This document shows, in pieces, positions 8,634 to 15,297 of a DNA stretch of 64,000 bases. Both the position numbers and the translations under genes were made by a program. Source of the stretch: Acidimicrobiaceae bacterium (lineage in GTDB: Bacteria > Actinomycetota > Acidimicrobiia > Acidimicrobiales > Ilumatobacteraceae). Position 1 is the first letter of the stretch. Each line of letters begins with the position of its first letter. Location of the stretch: NCBI GenBank assembly GCA_020637295.1, contig JACJWF010000001.1, forward strand, positions 372,001 to 436,000. The letters run 5' to 3'. Under the pieces are notes generated by a model. That model searched no databases. It was not told the DNA's origin and was given only the letters and a program-made list of their open reading frames with translations.

Positions 8634-9025
8634 TAGCAATCGTGGTGAATGCCGCCATGGTGATCGACCCGACCCGGTGAGGCGTCCGAGTCGGTGGCCT
8701 CGAAGTGTGCGACTGGATGCCCGGGATGCATGAACTCGATCATGGCGTAGTTCGCCACGTCCATGAGCCACTCGGTGTTGCCAGTCTCGGCGTACATCGA
8801 AAGGCGTTGTGCGATCGAGGCCAGAGCGTCCATCCGATGCGGGTAGGCATCTGCCAACGCTCCGTACTTGTGGTAGCTCACAGCCATCCGGTTCGCCATC
8901 CCCTGCACGAACTCATAGCTGAACTCGCCGGTCGGAGCTGCGAGACGAATCTCGCGTCGGTGCAGCTCACCGGGTCGCACTGCCGGGGCAACGGAAGCAC
9001 TGGCGGGCGAGGTCTCGTCAGACAT
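8630..9025 (-). CDS. Small helical phage-like protein of unknown function
   Basis: A 131-residue protein with a disordered Ala/Pro-rich N-terminus (about 30 residues), then a compact helical domain containing 'SYEFVQGMANRMAVSYHKYG', 'AYPHRMDALASIAQRL', 'TGNTEWLMDVANYAMIEFMHP' and 'FEATDSDASPGRV', ending His-rich. The 'SYHKYG ... TGNTEWLMDVAN' arrangement recalls small phage-encoded proteins distantly like MazG-type NTP pyrophosphohydrolases, but no metal-binding ExxE motif is clear, so I do not assign a function. Its start overlaps the 3' end of the upstream zinc-ribbon gene by 8 bases, so the two form one operon on the minus strand. Confidence 0.7.
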   Translation of the reverse strand: MSDETSPASASVAPAVRPGELHRREIRLAAPTGEFSYEFVQGMANRMAVSYHKYGALADAYPHRMDALASIAQRLSMYAETGNTEWLMDVANYAMIEFMHPGHPVAHFEATDSDASPGRVDHHGGIHHDCY

Positions 9026-10079
9026 CGCCGCCGCCCACCTTGGTGGCGAGCGGGTTTGCCATCACTCGCCGACGAGTCTTCGTCGTTGCGCCACATGCCT
9101 GACACGTGTGACTAGTGGATGCCTCGATCCAGCCCGAGGTGGGCGAGATCATGGAGACTCCGCACTGCTCGCAGGCCAGTACCACGATCGGGGCACCGTC
9201 GGCGAGTTCACGCTGCACAGTGAGGGCTCTCAGGGCATCGTGGTCGATGCGCTCGCCGTCAAGGAACACGTCGGAGTACGTCTCGTCGATCACGAGGTTA
9301 CCCGCTGCGTCCCAGGCATGGACGTGAACGCCGTGGTCCTCGGGAGTGGTGCGGTTGGTGAGGATGGCACGGTTGGAGGCCCAAACGGCGATGCCGCTGT
9401 AATCCTTGCTGACGAGGTGGAGAGGCCGATCGACCGTGGTGGGTTCCGGCGGCCGGGCGATGCCGAGCCGTTCGTAGGCGGCGGCCAGCGGGTTCCCGAT
9501 GGTGGGGTTCTTCTCGCGGAAGTTCCGACCGCAGCGATTGCACTGGTGCTTGACATGCGGGTGGGTGGCGAACTTCTGCTCATCGATGTGCTCGTACCGG
9601 CACTGCTCCTTCGGGCAGGTCAAGACCGTGACGGTCTTGCCAGACAACTCGCTGATCGAGAACGCCCTGGCTGCCATGGAGTCGACTTCCACGGTGACGC
9701 CGTTAGGCCCTCGGACCCGGACGATGTCATAGGAGTCATCAAGATCCTTGACAGCGGCAGGCGAGGGCCGATGGTGCACGTGCACTCCGCCGGGCTGCCG
9801 AGGGCAGGTACCGATCTCGATGGCAGCACCGAGCGCACCCCAAACGCTGAACGTCCCATTGCTGGCATCGATGTCGATGACGCGGGGCTGAGGTTGGGTG
9901 TCGAACCACGCTCCAGGGCACGACTGGAGCGCCGTTCCGTCGGGGGCGCTGGCCTCATGCGCATGGGTGGTGCACCACCAGTTCGGTTTGCCGTTGCGCT
10001 TCTTGACCTCCCACTGGATGTTGCACGGCCCGGCGTGCTTCATCGTCTCGGGGATGTTGTGGTTGCACTTCTTCTTCAT
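9018..10079 (-). CDS. Multi-zinc-ribbon protein of unknown function
   Basis: 353 residues with several Cys/His clusters: an N-terminal block (MKKKCNHNIPETMKHAGPC, later WWCTTH), 'CPKEQCRYEHID', 'HVKHQCNRCGRNF', and a C-terminal pair 'CEQCGVS ... HTCQACGATTKTRRR'. The last two look like classical zinc ribbons. The middle holds beta-rich stretches ('GVHVHAWDAAGNLVIDETY', 'DRPLHLVSKDYSGIAVWASN'). I do not recognise the family. It is first in a two-gene operon with the small helical protein, and a perfect 11-base inverted repeat lies 21 bases upstream of its ATG. Its setting next to a restriction-modification pair and an XRE-ImmA gene suggests a defence, phage-derived or DNA-processing role, by context only. 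Confidence 0.7.
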   Translation of the reverse strand: MKKKCNHNIPETMKHAGPCNIQWEVKKRNGKPNWWCTTHAHEASAPDGTALQSCPGAWFDTQPQPRVIDIDASNGTFSVWGALGAAIEIGTCPRQPGGVHVHHRPSPAAVKDLDDSYDIVRVRGPNGVTVEVDSMAARAFSISELSGKTVTVLTCPKEQCRYEHIDEQKFATHPHVKHQCNRCGRNFREKNPTIGNPLAAAYERLGIARPPEPTTVDRPLHLVSKDYSGIAVWASNRAILTNRTTPEDHGVHVHAWDAAGNLVIDETYSDVFLDGERIDHDALRALTVQRELADGAPIVVLACEQCGVSMISPTSGWIEASTSHTCQACGATTKTRRRVMANPLATKVGGGDV

Positions 10080-10099
10080 GGTCGGGGACTCCGTGATCG

Positions 10100-10147
10100 C
10101 TCATCCGGCGTTGGCTGGTTTGGGGGGTGAGCCGTTCGCCGGATGAG
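10100..10147. promoter_or_regulatory. Perfect 11-base inverted repeat upstream of the zinc-ribbon operon
   Basis: CTCATCCGGCG (10100-10110) and CGCCGGATGAG (10137-10147) are exact reverse complements separated by 26 bases. The repeat begins 21 bases before the start codon at 10079, so it could be a repressor site or a 5' untranslated hairpin. No U-tract follows it in the minus direction, so a terminator is unlikely. Confidence 0.6.
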
Positions 10148-10308
10148 ACTGGTTCGCGGCCCACTGTCGAGTCGCGACCATAGCTTTGATCACAAGTGCA
10201 CGCAACCCGAATCTGGCCAAGGACTTAAATTCTCGTCCAATGGCGGCTCGCAAGATAGAAATCTGTAGGATCGCCCTGAACGTCGAAGCTGGAGCTTTCA
10301 CCACCATC

Positions 10309-11430
10309 ATGGACACACCACCGGAGTCCCGCGGCCTGCCGCTGGCTAGCCGAATCGCTACTGCACGTGCCCTACGGGGGTTCACCCAGGGGGAAACCAC
10401 GATGCGGATGCGAGAACCGATCACAGTTGCGGCGCTTTCGCAGATCGAGGCGGGCAAGGTGCGTCCGACCCGCGGCACGCTGGAGCACCTTGCCGACGCC
10501 CTTGAGGTACCGGTCGACTACTTCTACACCCAATGGCCCGCCGGCCATGGTGACGCACCGCCAGCCATTTACTTCCGCGACCTGCGAGCAACTCCCGCCC
10601 GCGAGCGAAGGCGAGCAGCTGCCATCGCACTGCTGCTTAACGATCTCGTGACCGCCATCGAGCACTATGTCCGGCTACCGAAGCTTGACCTTCCAGAACT
10701 GCCTGCCGGGTCATCAGCGACACGTGAACACATTGACGCCATGGCATCTGAGCTACGGCACCGATGGGAACTCGGCACCGGACCCATCATGCACATCGTG
10801 CGCGAGATCGAGCGCAAGGGCATCCCGGTCGCCCGGCTCTCACTTGGGCACGAGAAGATCGACGCGTTCTCCGTTCCGTTCGAGCAGCGACCGTTACTGC
10901 TGCTCACCAACGACAAGCAGAACAACTACGTTCGCTCCAGAAGCGACGCCGCCCACGAACTCGGCCACCTCGTCATGCACCGAGGCCGCGGCGAGCAAGA
11001 CCGCACGATCGAACAACAGGCCCATAGCTTCGCAGCCAGCTTCCTTTACCCCAAGGATGCAGCCATTGAAGAGTTGCCCCGTCGCCTCGACGGCAAGGGC
11101 TGGGTTGAACTCGCCGAGCTGAAGCGGCGTTGGGGTGTCTCCATGGCATCGCTCGTCCGGCGGATGCGTGACCTTCGACTTTCAACCGAGGACGAGTACC
11201 GCAACGCAATGAAGTTCATGTCGGTGCGAGGCTGGCGCACCACCGAACCAGGCGACCGAGAGCTGGGTCCGCCAGAAGCACCACTTCTTCTTGAACGATG
11301 CTTGCGCACCATCGAGGTGCACAACGGGATCACCGCACAAGACCTGGTGGAGCGAGCACACCTACCCGTCGCCGACATCATGCCCCTCGTCGAGGCCACC
11401 CACGACAAGCGACCGGTTATCGAGCTGTAA
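10309..11430 (+). CDS. XRE-type HTH regulator fused to ImmA/IrrE zinc peptidase
   Basis: 373 residues from the ATG at 10309 (MDTPPES). An XRE helix-turn-helix occupies about residues 9-70, with 'VAALSQIEAGKVRPTRGTLEHLADALEVPVDYFY' as the recognition half. A COG2856/M78 (ImmA/IrrE) peptidase domain follows, with the zinc motif in 'SDAAHELGHLVMHRG' (HELGH) and the family's 'QAHSFAASFLYP'. Such fusions act as repressors whose protease part, or a partner's, relieves repression after DNA damage or phage signals. The C-terminal 100 residues include 'RRWGVSMASLVRRMRDL', typical of the family. The frame is open back to an ATG at 10186, but the extra 41 residues look non-conserved. The helical protein gene follows 91 bases downstream, and the likely target promoters are in this island. 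Confidence 0.85.
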   Translation: MDTPPESRGLPLASRIATARALRGFTQGETTMRMREPITVAALSQIEAGKVRPTRGTLEHLADALEVPVDYFYTQWPAGHGDAPPAIYFRDLRATPARERRRAAAIALLLNDLVTAIEHYVRLPKLDLPELPAGSSATREHIDAMASELRHRWELGTGPIMHIVREIERKGIPVARLSLGHEKIDAFSVPFEQRPLLLLTNDKQNNYVRSRSDAAHELGHLVMHRGRGEQDRTIEQQAHSFAASFLYPKDAAIEELPRRLDGKGWVELAELKRRWGVSMASLVRRMRDLRLSTEDEYRNAMKFMSVRGWRTTEPGDRELGPPEAPLLLERCLRTIEVHNGITAQDLVERAHLPVADIMPLVEATHDKRPVIEL

Positions 11431-11521
11431 CGCAGGGCAGCAACACTGTGATCGCCATCGAGCAACACCAGCAAAGAGTTCATCCGCGAAACCCCGAGCG
11501 ACTACGAAGGAGTGACCGTAC

Positions 11522-11986
11522 ATGGAGGAGTTTGTCCTTGAGGCTGGCGTCAGGTTGGCTGAGGTCGCTGCGCGGAATACCGCATCGATCGTTCTCGACA
11601 GGGTGCGACTCGCACGCGAACGTCGGGGAAGCGCCGAAGTCGTCAACGACCTGGTTGGGATCATCAACGAGCTCATCGACGACAAGAACGAGCTACTACA
11701 GATTGCCAACGCGTACAAGGAGGCCGTCGCAGAGCGCTTGCTGTCGGACGCCGACATTGCCTACATCGACGACCACCTCCTGCCGATGCTCAGTGAGGTT
11801 GTCAGTGAGGAACAGCTCGCTGCGATGAAACCCCTATTGTCAGCAAGGTCTGTTCGCATTGCTCAACTGATCGGCTTTAGCTTCAAGGAGGGAGTTGGCG
11901 CGCCGCTGACAAGAGTCGCGGCTTCGCACATCGACAAGCTTGCCGCTCGACCGACTGGAGGGACCGTCCGTCCGAAGGGCAAGTAG
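11522..11986 (+). CDS. Small helical protein of unknown function next to XRE-ImmA
   Basis: A 154-residue acidic, almost wholly helical protein. Features: 'VVNDLVGIINELIDDKNELLQIANAYKEAVAERLLSDADIAYIDDHLLPML' in the first half, then 'EEQLAAMKPLLSARSVRIAQLIGFSFKEGVGAPLTRV'. The 'LLS..T/S..IxQLIGFxFKxxxGxPLT' tail is a pattern I associate with unnamed accessory-island proteins, but I cannot name a family or function. There is no signal peptide or membrane segment. The gene follows the XRE-ImmA gene in the same direction, suggesting an operon and possibly a substrate or partner of that protease. The start ATG at 11522 is preceded by a GAAGGAG sequence. Confidence 0.7.
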   Translation: MEEFVLEAGVRLAEVAARNTASIVLDRVRLARERRGSAEVVNDLVGIINELIDDKNELLQIANAYKEAVAERLLSDADIAYIDDHLLPMLSEVVSEEQLAAMKPLLSARSVRIAQLIGFSFKEGVGAPLTRVAASHIDKLAARPTGGTVRPKGK

Positions 11987-12142
11987 CAGCGGATTCGGCC
12001 AGTCCTCGGTGGCGGCAGGTGGCGGGCACCGTTTGAAAGCCGTCAAGGAAGTCCAGTCCGAGTACGTGCGCGCGGCTGTGACTGGCCTACCGGCCGATGG
12101 TGGCCTGGAGTTCTCGGGGCGGGTTTGAAAAAACTATCAAGA

Positions 12143-12153
12143 GGGCTGCGAAG
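12143..12153. other. Candidate distal attachment site (imperfect copy of the tRNA-Glu 3' end)
   Basis: GGGCTGCGAAG matches GGGCTGCAAAG at 6060-6070 (tRNA-Glu 3' end plus flank) in 10 of 11 positions. In both places a GAGCC...GGCTC hairpin terminator follows within 6-14 bases. This would fit an island inserted at the tRNA end, but the match is short and no integrase gene is present. Confidence 0.35.
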
Positions 12154-12162
12154 TAAGTCCAG

Positions 12163-12199
12163 GGCAGAGCCACTCTTCGGAGTGGCTCTGCTGGTTTTC
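12163..12199 (+). terminator. Strong hairpin terminator
   Basis: CAGAGCCACTC (12165-12175), loop TTCG, GAGTGGCTCTG (12180-12190): an 11-base perfect stem with a stable UUCG tetraloop, followed by CTGGTTTTCCTC. It lies in the 328-base gap between the helical-protein gene and the Fic gene. The rest of that gap holds the candidate attachment site and the Fic operator, and I see no gene in it. Confidence 0.85.
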
Positions 12200-12274
12200 C
12201 TCTCTCGTTGCTGAAAGAACCTCGGTGCCGCGTCGCTGGCTGAAGTACCAACCGAGATGAACTTGGGACGGTAG

Positions 12275-12298
12275 TATCACTTCCACCCGTAAGTGATA
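12275..12298. promoter_or_regulatory. Palindromic operator upstream of the Fic gene
   Basis: TATCACTT (12275-12282) and AAGTGATA (12291-12298) are exact inverted repeats with an 8-base spacer. They end 2 bases before the AAGGAGG ribosome binding site of the Fic gene. A dimeric winged-helix protein bound here would block transcription or translation initiation. The Fic protein's own C-terminal winged helix is the natural candidate. Confidence 0.65.
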
Positions 12299-12314
12299 TC
12301 AAGGAGGAGTGCTG

Positions 12315-13511
12315 GTGAGCGATCGCGTGACGTGGCCGGCCGTCGACTTCGAGGCCTTCGATTGGCACGGCCGTGACGACGTGCCGGCGTCACGCCAGGC
12401 TCGCCTGCTGGCTCGCCAGCCGTACCAGGCGGCGATCCCGCCGGCGATCGCCGACGTGCAGGTCGATCTGCCGGCCGCAGCCTTGGCCGCCGCAGAAGAC
12501 GCGAGCACGGAGATCGCCCGCTTCGATGCCGAGGCCGGAGCCGAGATCGCACCCTTCAGCGCGAGCCTGCTCCGTTCGGAATCCGCAGCGTCGTCGAAGA
12601 TCGAGAACCTGACCGCCTCCGCCCGTGCAATCGCCGAAGCCGAGCTCGGCCGGGGAAGTCGCAACGCAGTCCTGATCGTCGCCAACGAACGGGCGATGAG
12701 CGCTGCAATCGCGCTCGCCGACCAGCTCGATGGGCCGGCCATCCTCAACATGCACGACGTGCTCCTGCGCGACAGCGCTCCGGTGATCGCCGGACGGTGG
12801 CGTGACCAGCAAGTGTGGATCGGTGGCGGCGACCACAGCCCCCACGCCGCTCAGTTCATCCCCCCGCATCACGACCGAGTGCCGGCTGCCATCGACGACC
12901 TGATCCGGTTCATCGCCCGCACCGACATCCCGACCCTCGCGCACGCGGCGATCGCGCACGCCCAGTTCGAAACGATCCACCCGTTTCCGGATGGCAACGG
13001 CCGTGTCGGGCGGGCGCTCGTCCACGCCCAGCTGCGCCATGCCCGCCTGACCCGACACGTGACCGTCCCCGTCTCCGCGGGGCTGCTGACCGACATCGAC
13101 GCCTACTTCGCCGCGCTCGGCGCATACCGCGACGGCGACCCGGTCCCGATCGTCGAACGGTTCGCCGACGCCACGTTCGCTGCGCTCGCCAACGGCCGGC
13201 AGCTGGTCGCTGACCTGCACCATGTCCGTGACGGCTGGGCACAACGGGTGAAGGCCCGCCGCGATGCCGCTGCGTGGAAGATCACCGAGATCGTGGTACG
13301 GCAACCGGTGGTCAACGCACCGTCGTTGAGCCGCGAACTCGGCATCCCGCAGACCAACGTGTATCGGGCACTGCAACCGCTCGTCGATGCTGGTGTGCTC
13401 GTCGAGTTCACGAACAACAAGCGCGACCGGTTGTGGCGCGCCCCGGACGTGCTCGAGGTGCTCGACGCGTTCGCCGCCCGCACCGGTCGCCGCCAGCGGC
13501 CCCGGCGCTGA
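12315..13511 (+). CDS. Fic-family adenylyltransferase with C-terminal winged helix
   Basis: 398 residues. Fic proteins transfer AMP (or other phosphate-containing groups) to target hydroxyls. The active-site motif HPFPDGNGRVGR is complete (about residues 222-233). An N-terminal 'SSKIEN' at about 93-98 fits the [S/T]xxxE[G/N] inhibitory helix of class II Fic enzymes, so the protein is probably self-inhibited. The last 70 residues form a MarR-like winged helix ('NAPSLSRELGIPQTNVYRALQPLVDAGVLVEF'), the layout of many Fic-HTH regulators. The start is GTG at 12315, about 7 bases after AAGGAGG; a GTG at 12309 is too close. A palindrome upstream suggests autoregulation. The gene is more GC-rich than the island to its left. 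Confidence 0.92.
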   Translation: MSDRVTWPAVDFEAFDWHGRDDVPASRQARLLARQPYQAAIPPAIADVQVDLPAAALAAAEDASTEIARFDAEAGAEIAPFSASLLRSESAASSKIENLTASARAIAEAELGRGSRNAVLIVANERAMSAAIALADQLDGPAILNMHDVLLRDSAPVIAGRWRDQQVWIGGGDHSPHAAQFIPPHHDRVPAAIDDLIRFIARTDIPTLAHAAIAHAQFETIHPFPDGNGRVGRALVHAQLRHARLTRHVTVPVSAGLLTDIDAYFAALGAYRDGDPVPIVERFADATFAALANGRQLVADLHHVRDGWAQRVKARRDAAAWKITEIVVRQPVVNAPSLSRELGIPQTNVYRALQPLVDAGVLVEFTNNKRDRLWRAPDVLEVLDAFAARTGRRQRPRR

Positions 13512-13541
13512 CGCTGACGCTCGCGCTCGCGCAATGCGCCG

Positions 13542-14273
13542 TCAAGCGAGGAGGGCGAGGTCGCGGCGGATGTAGCGCAGGTGCGCCCATTCCTCCTCCA
13601 GGATCACCCGCACGCAGTCGCCCACCGTCGGGTGCCAGTCGTCGCCACCCCACGGGTTGTCCCGCTCTTCGGCCAGCAGCGCCGGCGAGGCGGTGGCAAG
13701 GAAGTCCGTGACCATCTGCTGGCGCCCGGCCCGCACGTCCAGGATCTCCTCCCACGAAGGCTCGTCGGTGCGGAACATCGACACGTCGAAGCCCATCTCG
13801 GCCGCCCCCGTGAAGATCAGGCCGATCTCGTGGAACGGCTGGGCGAGCCGCATGATCCCGCCGCCGAGCCAGGCGTCCGTGGCCAGCACGAGATGGCGGA
13901 GGGTCTGGGCCAGCGACCACTCATGCTCGACGTGAGCGTGCACCATCTCGGCCGGCGTGCCGCCCAGCGTCTCGGCCCACGCCACCTGCGCGGCCACCCA
14001 ACCGTCCCGCAGCCCTTCCGGCGTCTGCGCACTCTGCAGTTCGCGCCCGGGGAACGGGCGGTTGAGCTCCGCCTCCACGAACGGCACCACGTCCACGCCG
14101 TTGACGACGAGGGTGCCGAAGAACAGGTCGTGGCTGTCGATGTCCAGCCCGCCGACGTCGACGCTGCGCATCGTGACCCCGCTGACGTCGCACGATCGCA
14201 GCGTGGCGCCCTTGAAGCTCTTGCGGACGAAGGTGGCGCCCTCGAAGTCACTGGTGCCGGAATCGGTGCTCAC
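13542..14273 (-). CDS. DinB-like four-helix protein with pentapeptide-like N-terminus
   Basis: 243 residues from GTG at 14273. The first 55 residues have a pentapeptide-like rhythm ('FEGATFVRKSFKGATLRSCDVSGVTMRSVDVGGLDIDS'). The remainder is a DinB_2-type metal-binding helical domain: 'VHAHVEHEWSLAQTLRHLVLATDAWLGG', 'GGDDWHPTVGDCVRVILEEEWAHLRYIRRDL', with spaced histidines that usually bind one metal ion. Related enzymes are thiol-dependent transferases (bacillithiol or mycothiol) or unknown. It lies 12 bases downstream of the dienelactone hydrolase gene on the same strand, probably one operon. The substrate is unknown. Confidence 0.82.
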   Translation of the reverse strand: MSTDSGTSDFEGATFVRKSFKGATLRSCDVSGVTMRSVDVGGLDIDSHDLFFGTLVVNGVDVVPFVEAELNRPFPGRELQSAQTPEGLRDGWVAAQVAWAETLGGTPAEMVHAHVEHEWSLAQTLRHLVLATDAWLGGGIMRLAQPFHEIGLIFTGAAEMGFDVSMFRTDEPSWEEILDVRAGRQQMVTDFLATASPALLAEERDNPWGGDDWHPTVGDCVRVILEEEWAHLRYIRRDLALLA

Positions 14274-14284
14274 GCCGGCGCCGC

Positions 14285-15022
14285 TCAGTGGGCGGCCGGC
14301 AGGCGCAGGCGGCGGAACATCATGTCGTGCACCCGTTCCCAGTGCTGCTCGCTGGCGGCACGGTTGTGGCGTTCGCCCGCGGGCGCGTAGCCGTGGACGG
14401 CGTCCGTGTAGAAGTCCATCGACCACGGCAGGTCGGCCTCCTCCAGCGCGGCCGTCACCGTGTCCCGGTCGGCGATCGGTGCGGTCGGGTCGTTGTCGCA
14501 CCAGCCGAGGTAGATCTCCGCTGTCGCCCGGTCCAGACCGAGGTGGGGCGAGTCGTCCGAGTCCCTCACCAGCCAGGCGCCGTGGATCGACGCCGCGGCC
14601 ACCATCCGCCGCGGGTACGCCTTGGCCAGCGCCAGCGTCAGGCCACCGCTCATGCAGAAGCCGACGGCACCGAAGCGGCGGGCGTCGGCGGCCGGGTCGG
14701 CGTCGGCGTGGGCCAGCATGGCGGCCGCGTCGCCGATGATGCTGGTGGGCGTGACCTGCCCCATCAGCTCGCGGCGGGCGTGCATGTCCTCGTCGCTCAT
14801 CCCGAACTCGCGGAACGGGCCGCCGCGGTAGAACAGGTACGGCATCATCACGTAGTACCCGGCGGTGGACAGGCGGGACGCCATGTCGTGCAGGGCCGGG
14901 CGGATGCTCGGGGCGTCCATCAGGTACAGCACCACCGGGTGCGGCCCGCCGACCTCGGGGTGGTACACCCAGGTCGTCATTGCGCCGTCAGCCGTCTGCA
15001 GGTCCACCTGGTCGATCTTCAT
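14285..15022 (-). CDS. Dienelactone hydrolase family alpha/beta hydrolase
   Basis: 245 residues from the ATG at 15022. The cysteine nucleophile elbow of dienelactone hydrolases is present as 'GAVGFCMSGG' (around residue 120). The acid lies in 'LGWCDNDPTAP' and the histidine in 'DAVHGYAP', giving a Cys-Asp-His triad. 'YLMDAPSIRPALHDMASRLSTAGYYVMMPYLFYR' is characteristic of the subfamily that acts on carboxymethylene-butenolide-like esters. The substrate cannot be deduced, since no aromatic ring-cleavage genes are nearby. Followed by the DinB-like gene. Confidence 0.9.
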   Translation of the reverse strand: MKIDQVDLQTADGAMTTWVYHPEVGGPHPVVLYLMDAPSIRPALHDMASRLSTAGYYVMMPYLFYRGGPFREFGMSDEDMHARRELMGQVTPTSIIGDAAAMLAHADADPAADARRFGAVGFCMSGGLTLALAKAYPRRMVAAASIHGAWLVRDSDDSPHLGLDRATAEIYLGWCDNDPTAPIADRDTVTAALEEADLPWSMDFYTDAVHGYAPAGERHNRAASEQHWERVHDMMFRRLRLPAAH

Positions 15023-15121
15023 GCCGCCGAGTCTCCCACGCGCCGCGCCCCGGCGAGACGCCCGGCCAGCCACCTCAGCCCCAGCGCCGCGCCCGCCACC
15101 GGCGGCGACCACCGGCGATGT

Positions 15122-15200
15122 CCTGATCCCGCGCCCATGGGTGCGCATTCAGGTCACGCACGTCGTGGAATCGCGCCCACGGGCGCGGGAACAGGTCAGG
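15122..15200. repeat. Inverted pair of GCGCCC-GGGCGC palindromic units
   Basis: Unit A (15122-15146, starting CCTGATCCCGCGCCCATGGG) and unit B (15171-15200, read on the other strand as CCTGACCTGTTCCCGCGCCC) are near-identical in inverted orientation, and each contains its own GCGCCC.GGGCGC palindrome. The whole could fold into one long hairpin. It lies between two divergent genes (start codons at 15022 and 15298). The remaining 15201-15290 is G-rich on the plus strand with several GGGG runs. No gene is seen in this 275-base gap. Confidence 0.55.
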
Positions 15201-15297
15201 TCTGGGGGCAGGGCGGGGGACGGGGAGGGGCAGGGACAGCGGGCCGGGCGTCGGGGCGGGGCAACTTCGTTGACCGGGGCGGGGGCGGCGTGCCACC

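Noticed and set aside
8630..9025. Naming the small helical protein a MazG pyrophosphohydrolase
   Set aside because: The helical pattern is suggestive, but the metal-binding acidic motif could not be found, so it is left as unknown.
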